Of a stretch of DNA of 64,000 nt, positions 1-11,201 are shown piece after piece. How positions within the stretch are numbered: the first letter of the stretch is position 1; each line of letters opens with the position of its first letter. Under the pieces are notes generated by a model. That model ran no database searches, was not told where the DNA came from, and was given only the letters and a program-made list of their open reading frames with translations. The position numbers and the translations under genes are program-made. The DNA comes from Trametes villosa (taxonomy: Eukaryota; Basidiomycota; Agaricomycetes; Polyporales; Polyporaceae), in contig PUDQ02000005.1 in the NCBI GenBank assembly GCA_002964805.2, positions 333,763 to 397,762 on the forward strand. Direction: 5' to 3'.

Positions 1-2095
1 CTCTCGAAGCGAGCTGTGACCTCCTACATCGAGGAGAACTTCGACAGCTGGTACAACTTTGCGAGGCACGACCTAGGGCTCGACATCCGTGAGGATGATC
101 TCCGGTTCGTAGCCGGGACAAAGATGACATCCCAGTGGGCCGTCGCTGCATTCCGAGGGAGCTATCGCGACAAGCAGGGAAGTCTGACAGGAGGCCTCGC
201 AGGCGCGGCGGCGGCAAACCTCTCTATGAGCATCTCCGACCAAACCCTTCCGGCAAGTCACTACCGTGTGGGCCCTCCCGAGCGTCGGCTTGGGCGAGTC
301 CCGTCGGTCACCGACGCGGCCCGTCGAACGGAGCCCGACAGGGAACACACTGGAACAGATGTACCGTCGGAGGCGCTACCTTTCGATCAATGCATATTCG
401 TCGTCACCTATAAGCGCAAGAGGGGGTTGCAGGCCTTCCTCCGCCGCCTCCGTGCCGGTGCAGGGCCCGACGAACTACCAGAGGCTTCTCCCGATGAACA
501 ACCTACAGCCGAATTGGGAGTGGAAAGTTCTGCGGGCGAAGACGACGACGACATGGTTCAACAACATGATCCGATGGAGACCTCGGAGTACGTTATTGAC
601 CCGCCGCGATCAAAGGTGAGCGTCACGATCCTTCCCAGGAGAATGCATGATGAAGGAATGATCGCGCCGGAGATTGTCGAACCCGTGGACATCGTGTTGG
701 ATTACATCTTGGATGTAAGTGCGTGGGGCACTGTTTCCAGGTCGAGTCGGTTCTAACGATATCTTCCCTAGAACTCGGAAGCGCGCACTGCTATTGCATC
801 GGATACAGACGTCTATGAGCTGGCTAAAGGCTGGGTATGAACGAGTTATGCCTCCCCGAGGTCCTGTCAGACGCTCACCCACATCTCATGCGCTCGGTTT
901 TTAGGACGAGGAGCGCTTTTGGGAATCGCCTCAGCACCTTCAGCGGATTTTGCACCAAAAGAAACCACGCGTGAGCGTCAGTGAAGATGGTGGTATGTCT
1001 TTCGGTATTACTTTCCTCCCACTGAGGCTTACCACAGAACAACGCCAGTTGGTATTCTTTCGTATGTCGATGAACAGTCGGAGCTCGCACCATCGGACAT
1101 CTGTGATCGAGAGAGTCAGGTACGACGTCTCATGTTTTCATGAATGTAACCGGAACATGTCAACTTGCAATAGTCCGCTGGTAGCCATGCGTCCCCGCAC
1201 GCTGTATCAACCCCGCCTTCTACCATCAGAAGCTTATTCCAAAAAATCGCAACCGACGATGCGGCTGATTCCTTGCGGATGGGGGCAGAGGTCAATCCGG
1301 GGCCGTGGGCGGCTACTGCCAGCGCGCCTGCGTCCGTCCACCCCAGTCTCAACGCGTCCCTCACATCGGATGCGGGCTCGGTGCACTACACCCCAAGTCT
1401 GGCGGGCCCGTCGAGCCCTGCTATCACATCCGCTGACAGTCAGCATCTGCCACCGCTCGACATGTCCTTTTCTGGAACTGGGCCCTTCCCGCGAGCGATT
1501 ATCCCGCAGACGCTCTCGTTCTCATCCGAGCGCGCGGCCGCTTGCATGGTGACCTTCAACTCTGGCGGCGCCCCGGGCGTCCAAGTGAGCGCCATACTCA
1601 AGAATCATGCCGCAGTGGATGCGCATGAGGAACCAGTCCTCGAAAACGTAGAAGAGGACCGCATTCCTCTGGTGATTGCAGTGAGTTGCCTTGGCTGCTC
1701 AATCTCGGCGGGTATACACATCTCCAGCTGCGCATTGACCCACCTTGCTTATTCTAGTTGTACGGGTACAACACTCAATTAAGATACATTCGCACCCGGG
1801 ATCATAGAGGAAGTTGTATCACACGTGGAGAACTTGCGTACGAGATTTGTCGGGCATTAATACGGTACATTGCCTTAGAGATTCCGAGAGTGAGTCTATA
1901 TACTAGTATGTCCTCATTGCGCACAACTTTCGAGGCTGATCACTCATATCTGGGCCATAGTCGTACGCCTTGGAGCAGTTTGACAGAGAACGCCTTTACT
2001 TGGTGTCCTTCGCGCCGGCTGAAGACCATAGGTGGCTCGGCGATTTCGAATATGACTCACCTAATCATCCCTACGCCTGGTTATACTCGAATTGA
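1..2095 (+). CDS. Unknown-function basidiomycete family protein, 5' end cut by the window
   Basis: Seven exons: <1-714, 772-834, 905-992, 1049-1119, 1174-1680, 1758-1889, 1961-2095 (569 residues visible, TGA at 2093-2095). All joins keep frame and introns are 54-77 nt. The N-terminal third lies off the window. The segment YIEENFDSWYNFA...EDDLRFVAGT resembles YIAENFDHWLEFV...EDIFFVHGT of the gene at 36590. EPVDIVLDYILD followed by NSEARTAIASDTDVYELA matches EPVD-like and NSNAKLAIASDTDLYAIF there, with an intron between the two blocks in both genes, so they are paralogs. This copy has a much longer C-terminus (about 290 residues) that is serine/proline-rich and then ends in an aromatic-rich tail (YLVSFAPAEDHRWLGDFEY). 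No catalytic motif or signal peptide is visible; function unknown. The last three exons are the least certain. Confidence 0.75.
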
Positions 2096-2903
2096 TGCGC
2101 CGCCAGCTTCGGTGCTCCGTATACGCATCTTGCCATGCTACTCTTCACTCTCCTCAAATTACGAGTGCGCTACATCGGCTTTCTAGAGTTGCTGTCGCCT
2201 CGTGATATTGACTATCAATCGCTGCTTGCCGGGCCATCCACACTTGCGAACGGAGGTCTCCTACTAGTACTCTCCAGTCCTCACGCCCTCCCCTCCCGAG
2301 GCTACGCCTTCTTCAGACTCACAAAGACCTTTGTCGACTGTAGCTCCCCGGGCGAAGGTACCGGCTCATAACCAAGGACTAGGCTCGTCAGCATGAGCAG
2401 TGTGCGAGCGGGTGCGCGACGCACCGCTAACCTACGGCTGTCCTCCGGCGGGCGAGAAGACTCTACGTGCGAGGCTGCTTGATCATTACCTCCAATATGC
2501 TAACGTTACCGATGGCGTAGAATTGTGCGTGCACTATGTACGCAACTCACGCGACACATGTTGCTGGACTGTTGAGCGCGAAGCCTGAAAGCTGAAGTCA
2601 ACATTGACGTTGCCGGGGAGTACTCACTGTCTCTGATGTGCCAGGTATTGCCAAAGTGTGCGACCTTTCCACCTTTACGATTACGTCGACAAAACGTACG
2701 CTCGAAACTCTGGATTTCGCGTCGGGTCGTTTGGGATTGTCAGGCAGGACAGGAGAGTACCATGTGATGATGTTGCGGAACTTCATATGTTACAAAGGTA
2801 TGATTACACCGCCCGTGCGCGAGCAGCTCTATCGTACACCGATTCCTACACTACGCTACTGCAGTCCGAAACAAAAAGCAATCGATCGGGGGCACGGGCG
2901 CGC
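2096..2903. other. Intergenic region, no gene supported
   Basis: Short open frames are present (for example 2400-2588), but none shows splice structure or a recognisable domain. It lies between the 3' end of a plus-strand gene and the 3' end of a minus-strand gene, so it should contain two convergent 3' UTRs. Confidence 0.6.
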
Positions 2904-4731
2904 TCACGCCTCGCCGGCCTTCAGCCGCTGCCCCGCCTCGACCTTCTCCTGCTTGTGCTCGATCTTGCCCAGCAGCACCTTCGCCTCGCCCTTCATCTTG
3001 TCCATGAACCCCGCCTTCTTCGCCTTCTGGCCCTCCTCCTTGCCCTCCTTGCCGGACTCGGACTTGGCGTGGTCGGAGGGCGCGGCCTGGTGCGGCGGGC
3101 GCTGAGCGTCCGCGGGGCGGTTCGCGTCCGCATGGGTCGCGCCGAGGCTCTTCTCGCCCTCGCTGTGCGGGTCGGTGGGCGCGGAGGAGGGCGGGTGCAG
3201 CTCGGCGGGGTGGTACGAGGTGTCGTAGCCGGGGCCCTACAAAGGAACATCGTCAGCATTCGCATTCTCACTCATACGGAAGCATGTGCTGATGCGAAGG
3301 GAAGATGAGAGGACGCGGGTACCTCATCGTCGCCGTCGAGCTGCTCACGCGCGTGTGCGCCGCTGAGCGGGACGCTCCCCCAGCGCGCGTGATCCGCCCC
3401 GAGCGCGTGCGCCCGCGGGCGGAGCGTCGCGTGCAGGAGGTCTGCCTGCGTCTCGCGCGGCTTCCCCTGCTCGTCGCGCTCCACCCCCTCAGAAGAAGTG
3501 AAGCGGCCGGAGCCGGGGTCCCCGGGGAGCGTGTGCTCCTGCCCGCGCTCGTCCTGACGACGTCGCGCACCGCCATCCATCCATCCAGCCTTCGCATCTC
3601 ACAAAATATGTGGGAGGAAACTCACCTCGTTGGGCTTGCCGTGGTGTCCGCCCTTGCCACTCGCGAGGTTCTTCTCCGCGCCGTTGTCCGTCGTCCTCCG
3701 CTCGTCCTTCGGTGGCACGGCTGGCGCGTCTGCCTTCTTCGGCTGCGTGACGGTGCCAGTACCAGTGCCCGTCGCCTGCGTGCGCTCGTCAGGGAGGACC
3801 GCCGCGCCGGACTCGTTGAAGTTGCCCGGGAGAGCGCCAACACCGCCGACGTGCTTCGGCGCGCCCGCAGCGTCGTTGCCCAGCGGCTCCTGCGACGGGA
3901 GCACCTTGCTCGCGCCCGTCACGCCGCTCGCAGTCTGGCCCGCACGCTCCTCTGGAGCGAGCGCGACGCTCGACTCGTCGCGGCCGCCAACGAGCGCCCC
4001 GACACCGCCGACGCGGCGCGCCTCGCCGGTCGCGGCCTCGTTTCCGCGCGTCTCTTCAGAGGGCTTGAGCGCAACCTGGGCAGCGGAGTCGATGGCGCCG
4101 GAGTCGTACGCGGGGTGTGCGGACTCCTCGGGGAGGCGCGCGACGTGCGGCTCGTCTTGGTCGCCGGGGAGCGCGCCCGCGCCTGAGGAGTGGTCGCCCG
4201 GCTGCGCGCCGAAAGGCTCACGCGTTGGGACCGTGGAGGCGGTGACGGCGGTTGAGTGGGTGGTGGTGGTTACTCCGGGAATGGTGGGTGCTGTAAACCA
4301 GAATCAACATGCGTGTTCTGTATACGATGAAGGAGACAGTGCGTACCGGCTTGCTTAGCTGCTTGAGCGGTCTCAGCAGCCTTCTGCTGAACTGTGTCCT
4401 TGGCCGCGTACGCGTCCTGAGCGGAGGGGAGCGAGCTGGCGACACGGTCTTTCGCGTCGTAGGCGTCCTGCGCAGAGGGGAGAGCCGCGGCGACGCGGTC
4501 CTTCGCCGCGTACGCGCCAGCCGCGAGGGTAGCTGCAGCTGCGGCAGCGGTGGTGTAGCGCTCCTCGTCGACGCGCTCGTGGGGGAGCTTGGTGACGCCG
4601 GCCTCGTTGAGAGGGCCGGGGAGGGAACCAACGCCGCCGGTGCGCTCGCCGGTGCTTGCGCCAGAGAACTCGCGCGTGGGGAAGGAGGTCGTGTGTTTCG
4701 AATCGTGCTCAGATGCACGGGCGGTGCTCAT
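2904..4731 (-). CDS. LEA-like repetitive stress protein
   Basis: Four exons on the minus strand: 4347-4731, 3626-4290, 3323-3553, 2904-3236 (537 aa, ATG at 4731, TGA at 2904-2906; introns 56, 72, 86 nt, all in frame). Residues about 60-125 are alanine-rich amphipathic repeats (AYAAKDRVAAALPSAQDAY, then near-copies), like LEA group-3 11-mers. A degenerate block with core GGVGALPG followed by a D/E-S-x-V-x-L-P-x-E-R pattern recurs four times (GGVGSLPG, AGALPGDQDE, GGVGALVGGRDE, GGVGALPGNFNE). The C-terminus GFMDKMKGEAKVLLGKIEHK is a basic amphipathic helix of a type I recall in fungal stress-associated proteins. There are no membrane segments or signal peptide, so it is probably soluble and largely disordered. 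A protective role in desiccation or heat stress is inferred from composition only. Confidence 0.82.
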
Positions 4732-5187
4732 CGTCGCGGTAGCGGTTGATCCGGCTAATGAGTGGATGATTGTGAGCAATTGAAGGTTGTACGCATGACG
4801 GGGGACTATCCGCAGGAATACGGCGATCTTCAGACTTGCGCCAGACCGTAAGCCGGCGGCGTTCCCCATTTATGTTGGGAACGCCCGCCGGCGCTGGCTC
4901 CCCGAGGGAGCGTTGGAAAGGCCATTCGCAATTTGTAAGGGGGGAGGACGCCCCTCTCGCAAATTCTTGCAGTGCAAGCCGCTCCACGAAGTGACCCACG
5001 GCAACCACCACGTAATTCCAGGGCCTCTGGATCGATGCATGTCTCGCACCAATTAGAAGCGACAAGAGTCTCTGTGAAGAGGTTACCACTTCTAACTAGC
5101 GCGAGACTTTGCACCATTTCAGAGGCTATGGAATGGCCGCATGCTCGGTGTGTCCAAAAGGTTTGCGGATAGTCACCCAAGAACGAA
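4732..5187. other. Promoter/intergenic region between two LEA-like genes
   Basis: 456 bp between the start of the gene at 4731 and the stop of the gene at 5188, both minus strand. It must hold the promoter of the first and the 3' UTR of the second. I see no gene and no clear TATA box. Confidence 0.5.
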
Positions 5188-5643
5188 TTACTCACGGATG
5201 TAGGAGGATACGGTGTCGACGACACCCTGAGGCAAGTACTGCGCGGCAGTGGTCGCGGCCGACTGGATGTAGGTTCCCGCAGTCGCGGCGGCGGCCTGAG
5301 CATTTTGAGCAGCCACCTGCGCGGTCTCCTTCACGGTATCAGCCGAGATGGGTACTGCGCTCTGCTCGCCGGGGGTCGGAGGGTACGCGCCAGGGAACTC
5401 GGAGCCGGGGGTACCGGGCTTCATGTTGAACGCCTTCGCGTCGAAAGGGCCCTTCTGTGCGGCGTCCGTCGAGGAGAGGGAGACGCCTTCGGAGGTGGGC
5501 TGGACGGATCTGTTGTCGTTGGAGACGGAGAAGGCGGGCGCGGGCTCGGTGCGGGCGAGCGCGGCGGTTGTCGTGGACTGCGCCCACTCGGTCGCGGGCG
5601 TGCCGGGCTGGGCGGTGTCGATTACGGGGGGAAGGCCGGCCAT
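5188..5643 (-). CDS. Small alanine/proline-rich LEA-like protein
   Basis: Single exon, 151 aa, ATG at 5643. The first 100 residues are rich in Pro, Thr, Ser and Gly (KPGTPGSEFPGAYPPTPGEQ), as expected for a disordered region. Residues about 103-150 are a long alanine/glutamine-rich amphipathic helix (TVKETAQVAAQNAQAAAATA) ending in VVDTVSSYIRE. The composition matches the helix region of the larger protein encoded just downstream on the same strand, so the two may be related tandem genes; I see no alignable block beyond composition. Function not recognised; a stress-protection role is inferred from similarity in style. Confidence 0.65.
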   Translation of the reverse strand: MAGLPPVIDTAQPGTPATEWAQSTTTAALARTEPAPAFSVSNDNRSVQPTSEGVSLSSTDAAQKGPFDAKAFNMKPGTPGSEFPGAYPPTPGEQSAVPISADTVKETAQVAAQNAQAAAATAGTYIQSAATTAAQYLPQGVVDTVSSYIRE

Positions 5644-6495
5644 TATGATGGTGTGGTTGTGTTGGAGGTCGTGAAGTTAAGAGTCGTTAGAAGGATACGA
5701 GCAAGAGGCGAGTAGTGGTCGTAAGAGCAGGTCGTGAGATCAAGTTGTGAGGGTTTCTCGGCGGAGACGGTCGAGATTATAAGGGAGAGGGAGTGGGGAG
5801 AGGACGTCATGTACGAATGACGTCACCTGCCATATTGGGCGGAGCACACTCCTCACCTCTCCTCCCTCCTCGCGCGTTCTCGCTCAGCAGCCCCTTGATG
5901 GCCGTTGCACCACCAAAGTCGTCATCGTCTCGTAGTGTTCAAATCGCCTGGCTGTGCACGACATATCGTTGGTTCCAGGCCTTCTCCGCCTCTCGCGCAC
6001 TGCCCTCGTTAGGCGCCTACGCAAGAATATCAGTTTGTAGACATCATCGAAAACGACCACCCACGACGTCGGATCGCGCACTTACCTACGAGTCGAGGAT
6101 ATACGGCCAGCCTTGCACGCAAGACGGCTCGAGACACGAACGGATGAATGTTATTATCTTCCTCCTTCCAGTATGGCTACAATATGTTCAACGGACAAAA
6201 CCGCTCGACTTCTGCTTCGACGTACGCGTACAGGATCCGACATAACAAGAAGATGGTGTGTGCAAAGATGCGTATATACGATGATGTGTCGTGAATGTGT
6301 GGTGGTGTGGTCCGATGCGATAAATGAGGGAATGTGCAAGAGTCCGCCCGGGGCCTCCCCGTTCTCGGGGGTGAATGTGCCGGCGCTAGTCCGGCCGCGA
6401 TATGTTCGCGCAGTGTAGAAGATGCAAGAATCAGTGGGGAGTGTCAAAGCGAATGCGACGAGTACGACGGAGGACAGCCGGAGCGGGCTCAGAGG
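5644..6495. other. Intergenic region
   Basis: About 850 bp upstream of the 151-aa gene and downstream of the kinase gene. A TATA-like TTATAAT (minus strand) lies near 5776, about 130 nt upstream of the 5643 start. No gene supported. Confidence 0.5.
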
Positions 6496-9400
6496 CTAGA
6501 GCGACGTTGGCTCGGACTGGTCCGGCTTGAACCGCAGGCGCGCGAGGAGCACGCTCTCCCAGCGCCCGCTGTTCCCGTACCCGCTCACGTTGCGCGCCCA
6601 CTGCGGCGCGCCGATCGGCTCGTCGTAGCTCGGGCCCGCGCCGCCGAGGAAGGACGAGGAGAGGTCGAACGAGAACGAGAACTCGCCCCACGGCTGCCCC
6701 GCGCGCGCGGCGGAGAAGACGTTGAACGCGACCTGCCCGTCCGGGTGCTCGTGGCTCACGAACAGCGCGTACTCCTGCGCCTCCAGCGTCCCGATCACTG
6801 TCAATGAGAGGCAGGGTTAGTGAGGGAAGCAGGCGGGGAGAAGGGGGAGGGAGGGGCGTACCGAGGAAGAGGTCCTCCTTGGAGATGTGGTGCTCGGCGC
6901 CGTACATGGCGAGGATGTGGTCCACGTTCGCCTTGAACCACTTCTTCGGCGTCCCCAGGTCCTCGATGTACCGGTAGTTCGTCGACTCCGTGAACAAGTG
7001 CGCCGTCTTGTGCCCCGCCCGCAGCGGCGATGCGTACCGTCGCCTGCATTGACCCATCAGCGGCCGTCCCTCCCGACTACGAATAGGCAGTCACAAAAAG
7101 ATAGACTTACGAGTACTTGACCTCGCCCTTCGCGCTGCGCGTCGCGCTGATCCACGACTGGATGATGTCCATCCCCCTCTGGGCAACATTCCGCTTGTCC
7201 TGGCGCAGGCTCCCCTGGCTCACGCGCCCGTACCCGTACAGCGACGGCACGCCCGCCGCGCGCCCGCCCGAGCTCTTGCCCGGGTCAAACGAGTTGAACA
7301 GCGTGACGAACGCGCCGCCCTGCGCCTTGCTGTGGTACCCGACCGCGCCGATCGGCACCTGCGACGGCGTCCACAGGGGGAGCGTGAGCGAGGGGTGGAA
7401 CTCGTGCTGCAGCAGGAGGCGGTACCGCCGCTCGTTGCGCGAGAGCTGCGCTTGTTCGTCGGGGGGAGGCGGGGAGACGTGCCGCGGGAAGGCGATGCGC
7501 TCGGAGTGCCCGTCGTGCAGTGAGGAGGAGGCGCGGCTGCTGGAGCGGCTCGGCTCGACGATGAATGGGTCTGGGTCCGCCGCTGCCAGTTCGGAGTGTG
7601 TGAGGGAGTGCGAGGTGTTGGAGACGGAGAGCTCGCCGACCGCGGTGCGGTAGGACGTGTCCGCGGACGGGATCGTGTCCTCCTCGACGAACGACGCCGT
7701 CGTGTCCGCTGTCCTCCCACCATCAACATCGCCCTGTACCAAAACTTGAGAGGAAAACTCACGCGGGAGGAGCGGCAGCGCAATGGGGTGCATGTCCGGC
7801 GACTTGCGCGCGTGGTACTCGAGCTCCGCGCGGCGCGGCGGGACCGGCGAGTCCTTCACGTCCGCGCCGAAGCGCGCGCGCAGCGCCTGCACGTCGTGGT
7901 CGATGCGCGCGAACGCGGGCCGCACCGCCGGGTCGCGGTGCCAGCACGCGTGCAGGATCTCCGCGAGCTGCGGCGACCACACGCGGTGCAGCGGCGGCTC
8001 CGGGCGCATGTCCTCGCCTGTGGGTAGGGGGGTGAGTGGGCGGTTTTATGAGAGGGTGGAACGGGGACGTACGGAGGACGAAGTGGCGCACGGCGTCGTC
8101 GTCGGCCATCGCCCATGGCAAGGCGCCTTTGGTGAGGAGCTCGACGCAGGTGATGGCGAACGCGTACACGTCTACTTGCTGCGTGAGCTCACTCTGGCCC
8201 GACATGAGCTCTGGGGACTGCCACCGCAGCGTCCCGTCTTCATGCACTCAAAATCAGTATCTGGCGCTTGGATGAGAAGACGAAGACGTACGAGGGAGGG
8301 GCATCCCGCTTATCCGGTACGCCTCGGACTTCATCTCGCTCTGCCCGAAGTCCGAAAGGATGCAGTGCCCTCTGTCGTCCACGAGCACGTTCGCCGCCTA
8401 CCCCCCATCCCATCGTTAGCAAACCCATCTTCCGCATACAACACAAAGTGAAGGAGCACGTACCTTCAAGTCCCCATGCAAGATCCCGCGGCCGTGGAGG
8501 TATGCCATGCCCTTCGCGATCTGGTGGATCATCTTGAGGAGGTCGACGCCGTCAAGCGAGGGCAGGCCCTTGAGGTAGGACACGACGCTTCCGTTGCGGT
8601 AGTACGGGCTCACGAAGAACCACGGCGGGTCGCTCGACGCCGAGGACGCGCCGAGCAGCTCGAGCACGTTCGGGTGCTGCAGCGTCTTCCAGATCGACAC
8701 CTGCGAGCAAATCGGCGATTACCGTTAGCATTCAATTCAGTAAGTCGGGGTGTCGTGATTCAACTGGAACCCGCTGGGGAAAGTGGAAACTCCGGGGCGA
8801 GGGTAATTGAGTCCCACAGACTCAATGTCAGCTGTGATCGCCAGGGCGCGACATACAGTCCTGATCTGCTATCGCGCATCGAGCAGCCTGCCGGAAGATC
8901 ACAGTCCCGAGCTCCGCGATGCCCAGCGTGTCGTGTCCAGCATGTTGTGCGCTGTGTGCGGTGTACACACCGGCACCGGCAACTCACGTCGCCCAAGCTC
9001 CCCGATTTCCGATACCGATGCGCAAGATAGACTCATAGGCTCAACACAGCAGCCCGAAAAGCAGGAGAAACGCACCTCATGCACGAACAGCTGCCTCGGC
9101 GTCGTCTCCGCGAGCACCTTGATCGCGACTGTGCGCCCGCGCCACGTGCCCTTGTACACGTCCGAGAAGAAGCCCAGCCCGACCTTCTCCTCCCGGTCGA
9201 CCTCGTACCGCGTGATCGTCCAGCTCGGGAGCGCGACCTCCGCCCCGCTCAGCCGCCGCAGCGCGTCGATCCCCGTCTCGATGAACTCCCGGTCGAGCGT
9301 GTCGCGCGGCGTGGCGGACGACGCCGCGCGCGACCGGCCCGAGGTCGAGCTCGACGTCGCGCTGCTGCCTGTGCTCGCGATCGTCGCGGAGCGCGTCAGG

Positions 9401-11201
9401 CTCGCGACTGCTGCCTCCACCGTGCCGGTGCCAGGGGCCGGGGCGGTGACGGAGGGGGTGACGGCGGCAGCGGCGGCGGCGGCGGCCTCGGCGGAGGAGA
9501 CGAGGACGGCGTCCTCGGCGTCGGCGTCGGCGGCGCGGCCCTCGCGCTCGACCTCGGCCTCGAGCGCGCGCTGGAGGGTCTTGATCGCCTCCGGCATCTC
9601 GTCGCGCCCGACCTGGAGGATGCGGATCATCTCGACGTCGCTGTTCGTCTGCAGCGCGCTGCGCATCAGCTGCCGCAGGTCGTCCGCGTCGTATGCGCTG
9701 TCCCGCTCGTTTTGCCGCGCGGTCACCGCCTGCAGTGTAGCGAGCACGTCCGGGCCGGGCGCGGTGGGCGATGAGGGTGAGTCGGTGCCCGAGAGCTGGA
9801 GCATGTTGAGCGGCGGGGAGGAGGTAGGGGACTCCAGTTGCGGAGGGTAGGGGGGTGGGTAGATGGTGTGCGAGAGGGTGTCCCTCAGCGCGGCTGCTTC
9901 GGCGCGGCGCTGCTCCTCCGCGTGAAGGACCTGCTTGAGGATGCGGATCTGTATTGACAACTGGAAACGAACAATTAGCAAGCGAACTGATGTATACAGA
10001 GTTCGGACGTACGCTGAACATGCCCAGTGCATCGCTCAAGCTGTTGTGGCAGCCCACCAGAGCGCGCTGGATCTCATCGCGTTGGAGGTACCGCTTGATG
10101 AACGGCCGGTGCGACTGCTTCATGAGCAGCCGGTACACCTCGCGGAAGGATCTAGTAACCGGGGTGAGCGCTGCTGAGCGTTAATTAAGGCGGTAGGGGA
10201 GACGTACTCGACCAATCGGGTGACGGGCGCCTCGAGCTCCACACCGACCTCGTCGCCCGCGTCGGCGATCTCCTCGCGGACAGACATGAGGATGGTGGCG
10301 CAGCGCTCGGTGAGGCGGAGACATGCCAGCCGGTTGATCTACATGATGCTGTGTCAGTATGTGGTGGCGGGCGAAGGAAATCACACATACGTCGACTAGT
10401 TGCAGTGCATCCCAGATGTTAAGCAGGGTGCGGGCAGCCTCTTCAAGGCCGACGATGGGTGCGAAACGCAGGATATCCGTGCTTACTTCCAGCAGTTCGT
10501 GGATCACCTCTCCGGTGATTCCCAGTACGTTCGCAGCAGCCTCCGCCACACGCTGTCAAGCAGTGGGTAAACGCCCGTGTTACACCGAGGACATGACATA
10601 CCTGGCGAGTCCGGGTCCAGCCCTCCGCCTGCTCAGGCGGTATCGTACGCTGCCTGCGCTCCTCCCATGGCCTCGGGATGACCTCGCGCTTCGTCCACCA
10701 GCTCGTGCTCTCTCCATTCGGCGGGGTGCGCGTCTCGCGCGACGCGCTGCGCCAGATGGCGGAGAAGTCGTGGAAGGGGCTCGCGGAGCGCCCGCGATGG
10801 ACAAGCGAGGACGCGCGACTGCGCGAGCGGAAGTCGGACGCCGGTGCGCTGGCGGGGATCGGGTTCGAGGCGACGCGGGTGACGTGCAGCGCGCCCGCGG
10901 ACGGGATCGATGGCGGCCGGATCGTCGAGACGGACGCGCCGCGCGGGCGCACCGTAGACGAGGACTGCGAGGCGGGCGTGGCGTATCGCGGGCTGGGGGA
11001 TCCGCTCGGCGGGGTGTCGGCGGAGGGGAGCGGGGATGACTTGTGGGAGGGTGAGGCGGAGGGGTTGAGTGGAGAGGGCACCTTGACGGTAGAGCCGGTG
11101 CTCGAGTCCGACGATGAGTGTGCGGAGATGGGGGGAGGTGAGGGCAGGGGCGAAGCTGCCGCACGAGGGGACGACTTGGAGGGCTTCGAGCGCGATGACA
11201 T
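6496..11201 (-). CDS. TKL-type protein kinase with MLKL-like N-terminal helical domain and C-terminal accessory domain
   Basis: Twelve exons, minus strand: 10602-11201, 10391-10552, 10208-10338, 10013-10151, 9076-9960, 8464-8700, 8292-8397, 8073-8246, 7763-8017, 7111-7708, 6862-7043, 6496-6797 (1256 aa, all joins in frame). An upstream GTG at 11294 is only an open frame; ATG at 11201 is the start. Residues 1-190 are Ser/Pro-rich. Residues about 200-360 are helical (LTERCATILMSVREE, KRYLQRDEIQRAL), resembling the MLKL/Cbl-type four-helix bundle of Agaricomycete kinases. Residues about 590-860 are the kinase: glycine loop GLGFFSDV, VAIK lysine, HGDLK in place of HRDLK, DFG, and QSPE in the APE position; key residues are present, so likely active. 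Residues about 950-1256 (PLWTPSQVPIGAVGYH, KEDLFLVIGTLEAQEYALF) resemble the family at 1-2095 and 36590-38089. Predicted intracellular; substrate unknown. Confidence 0.85.
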
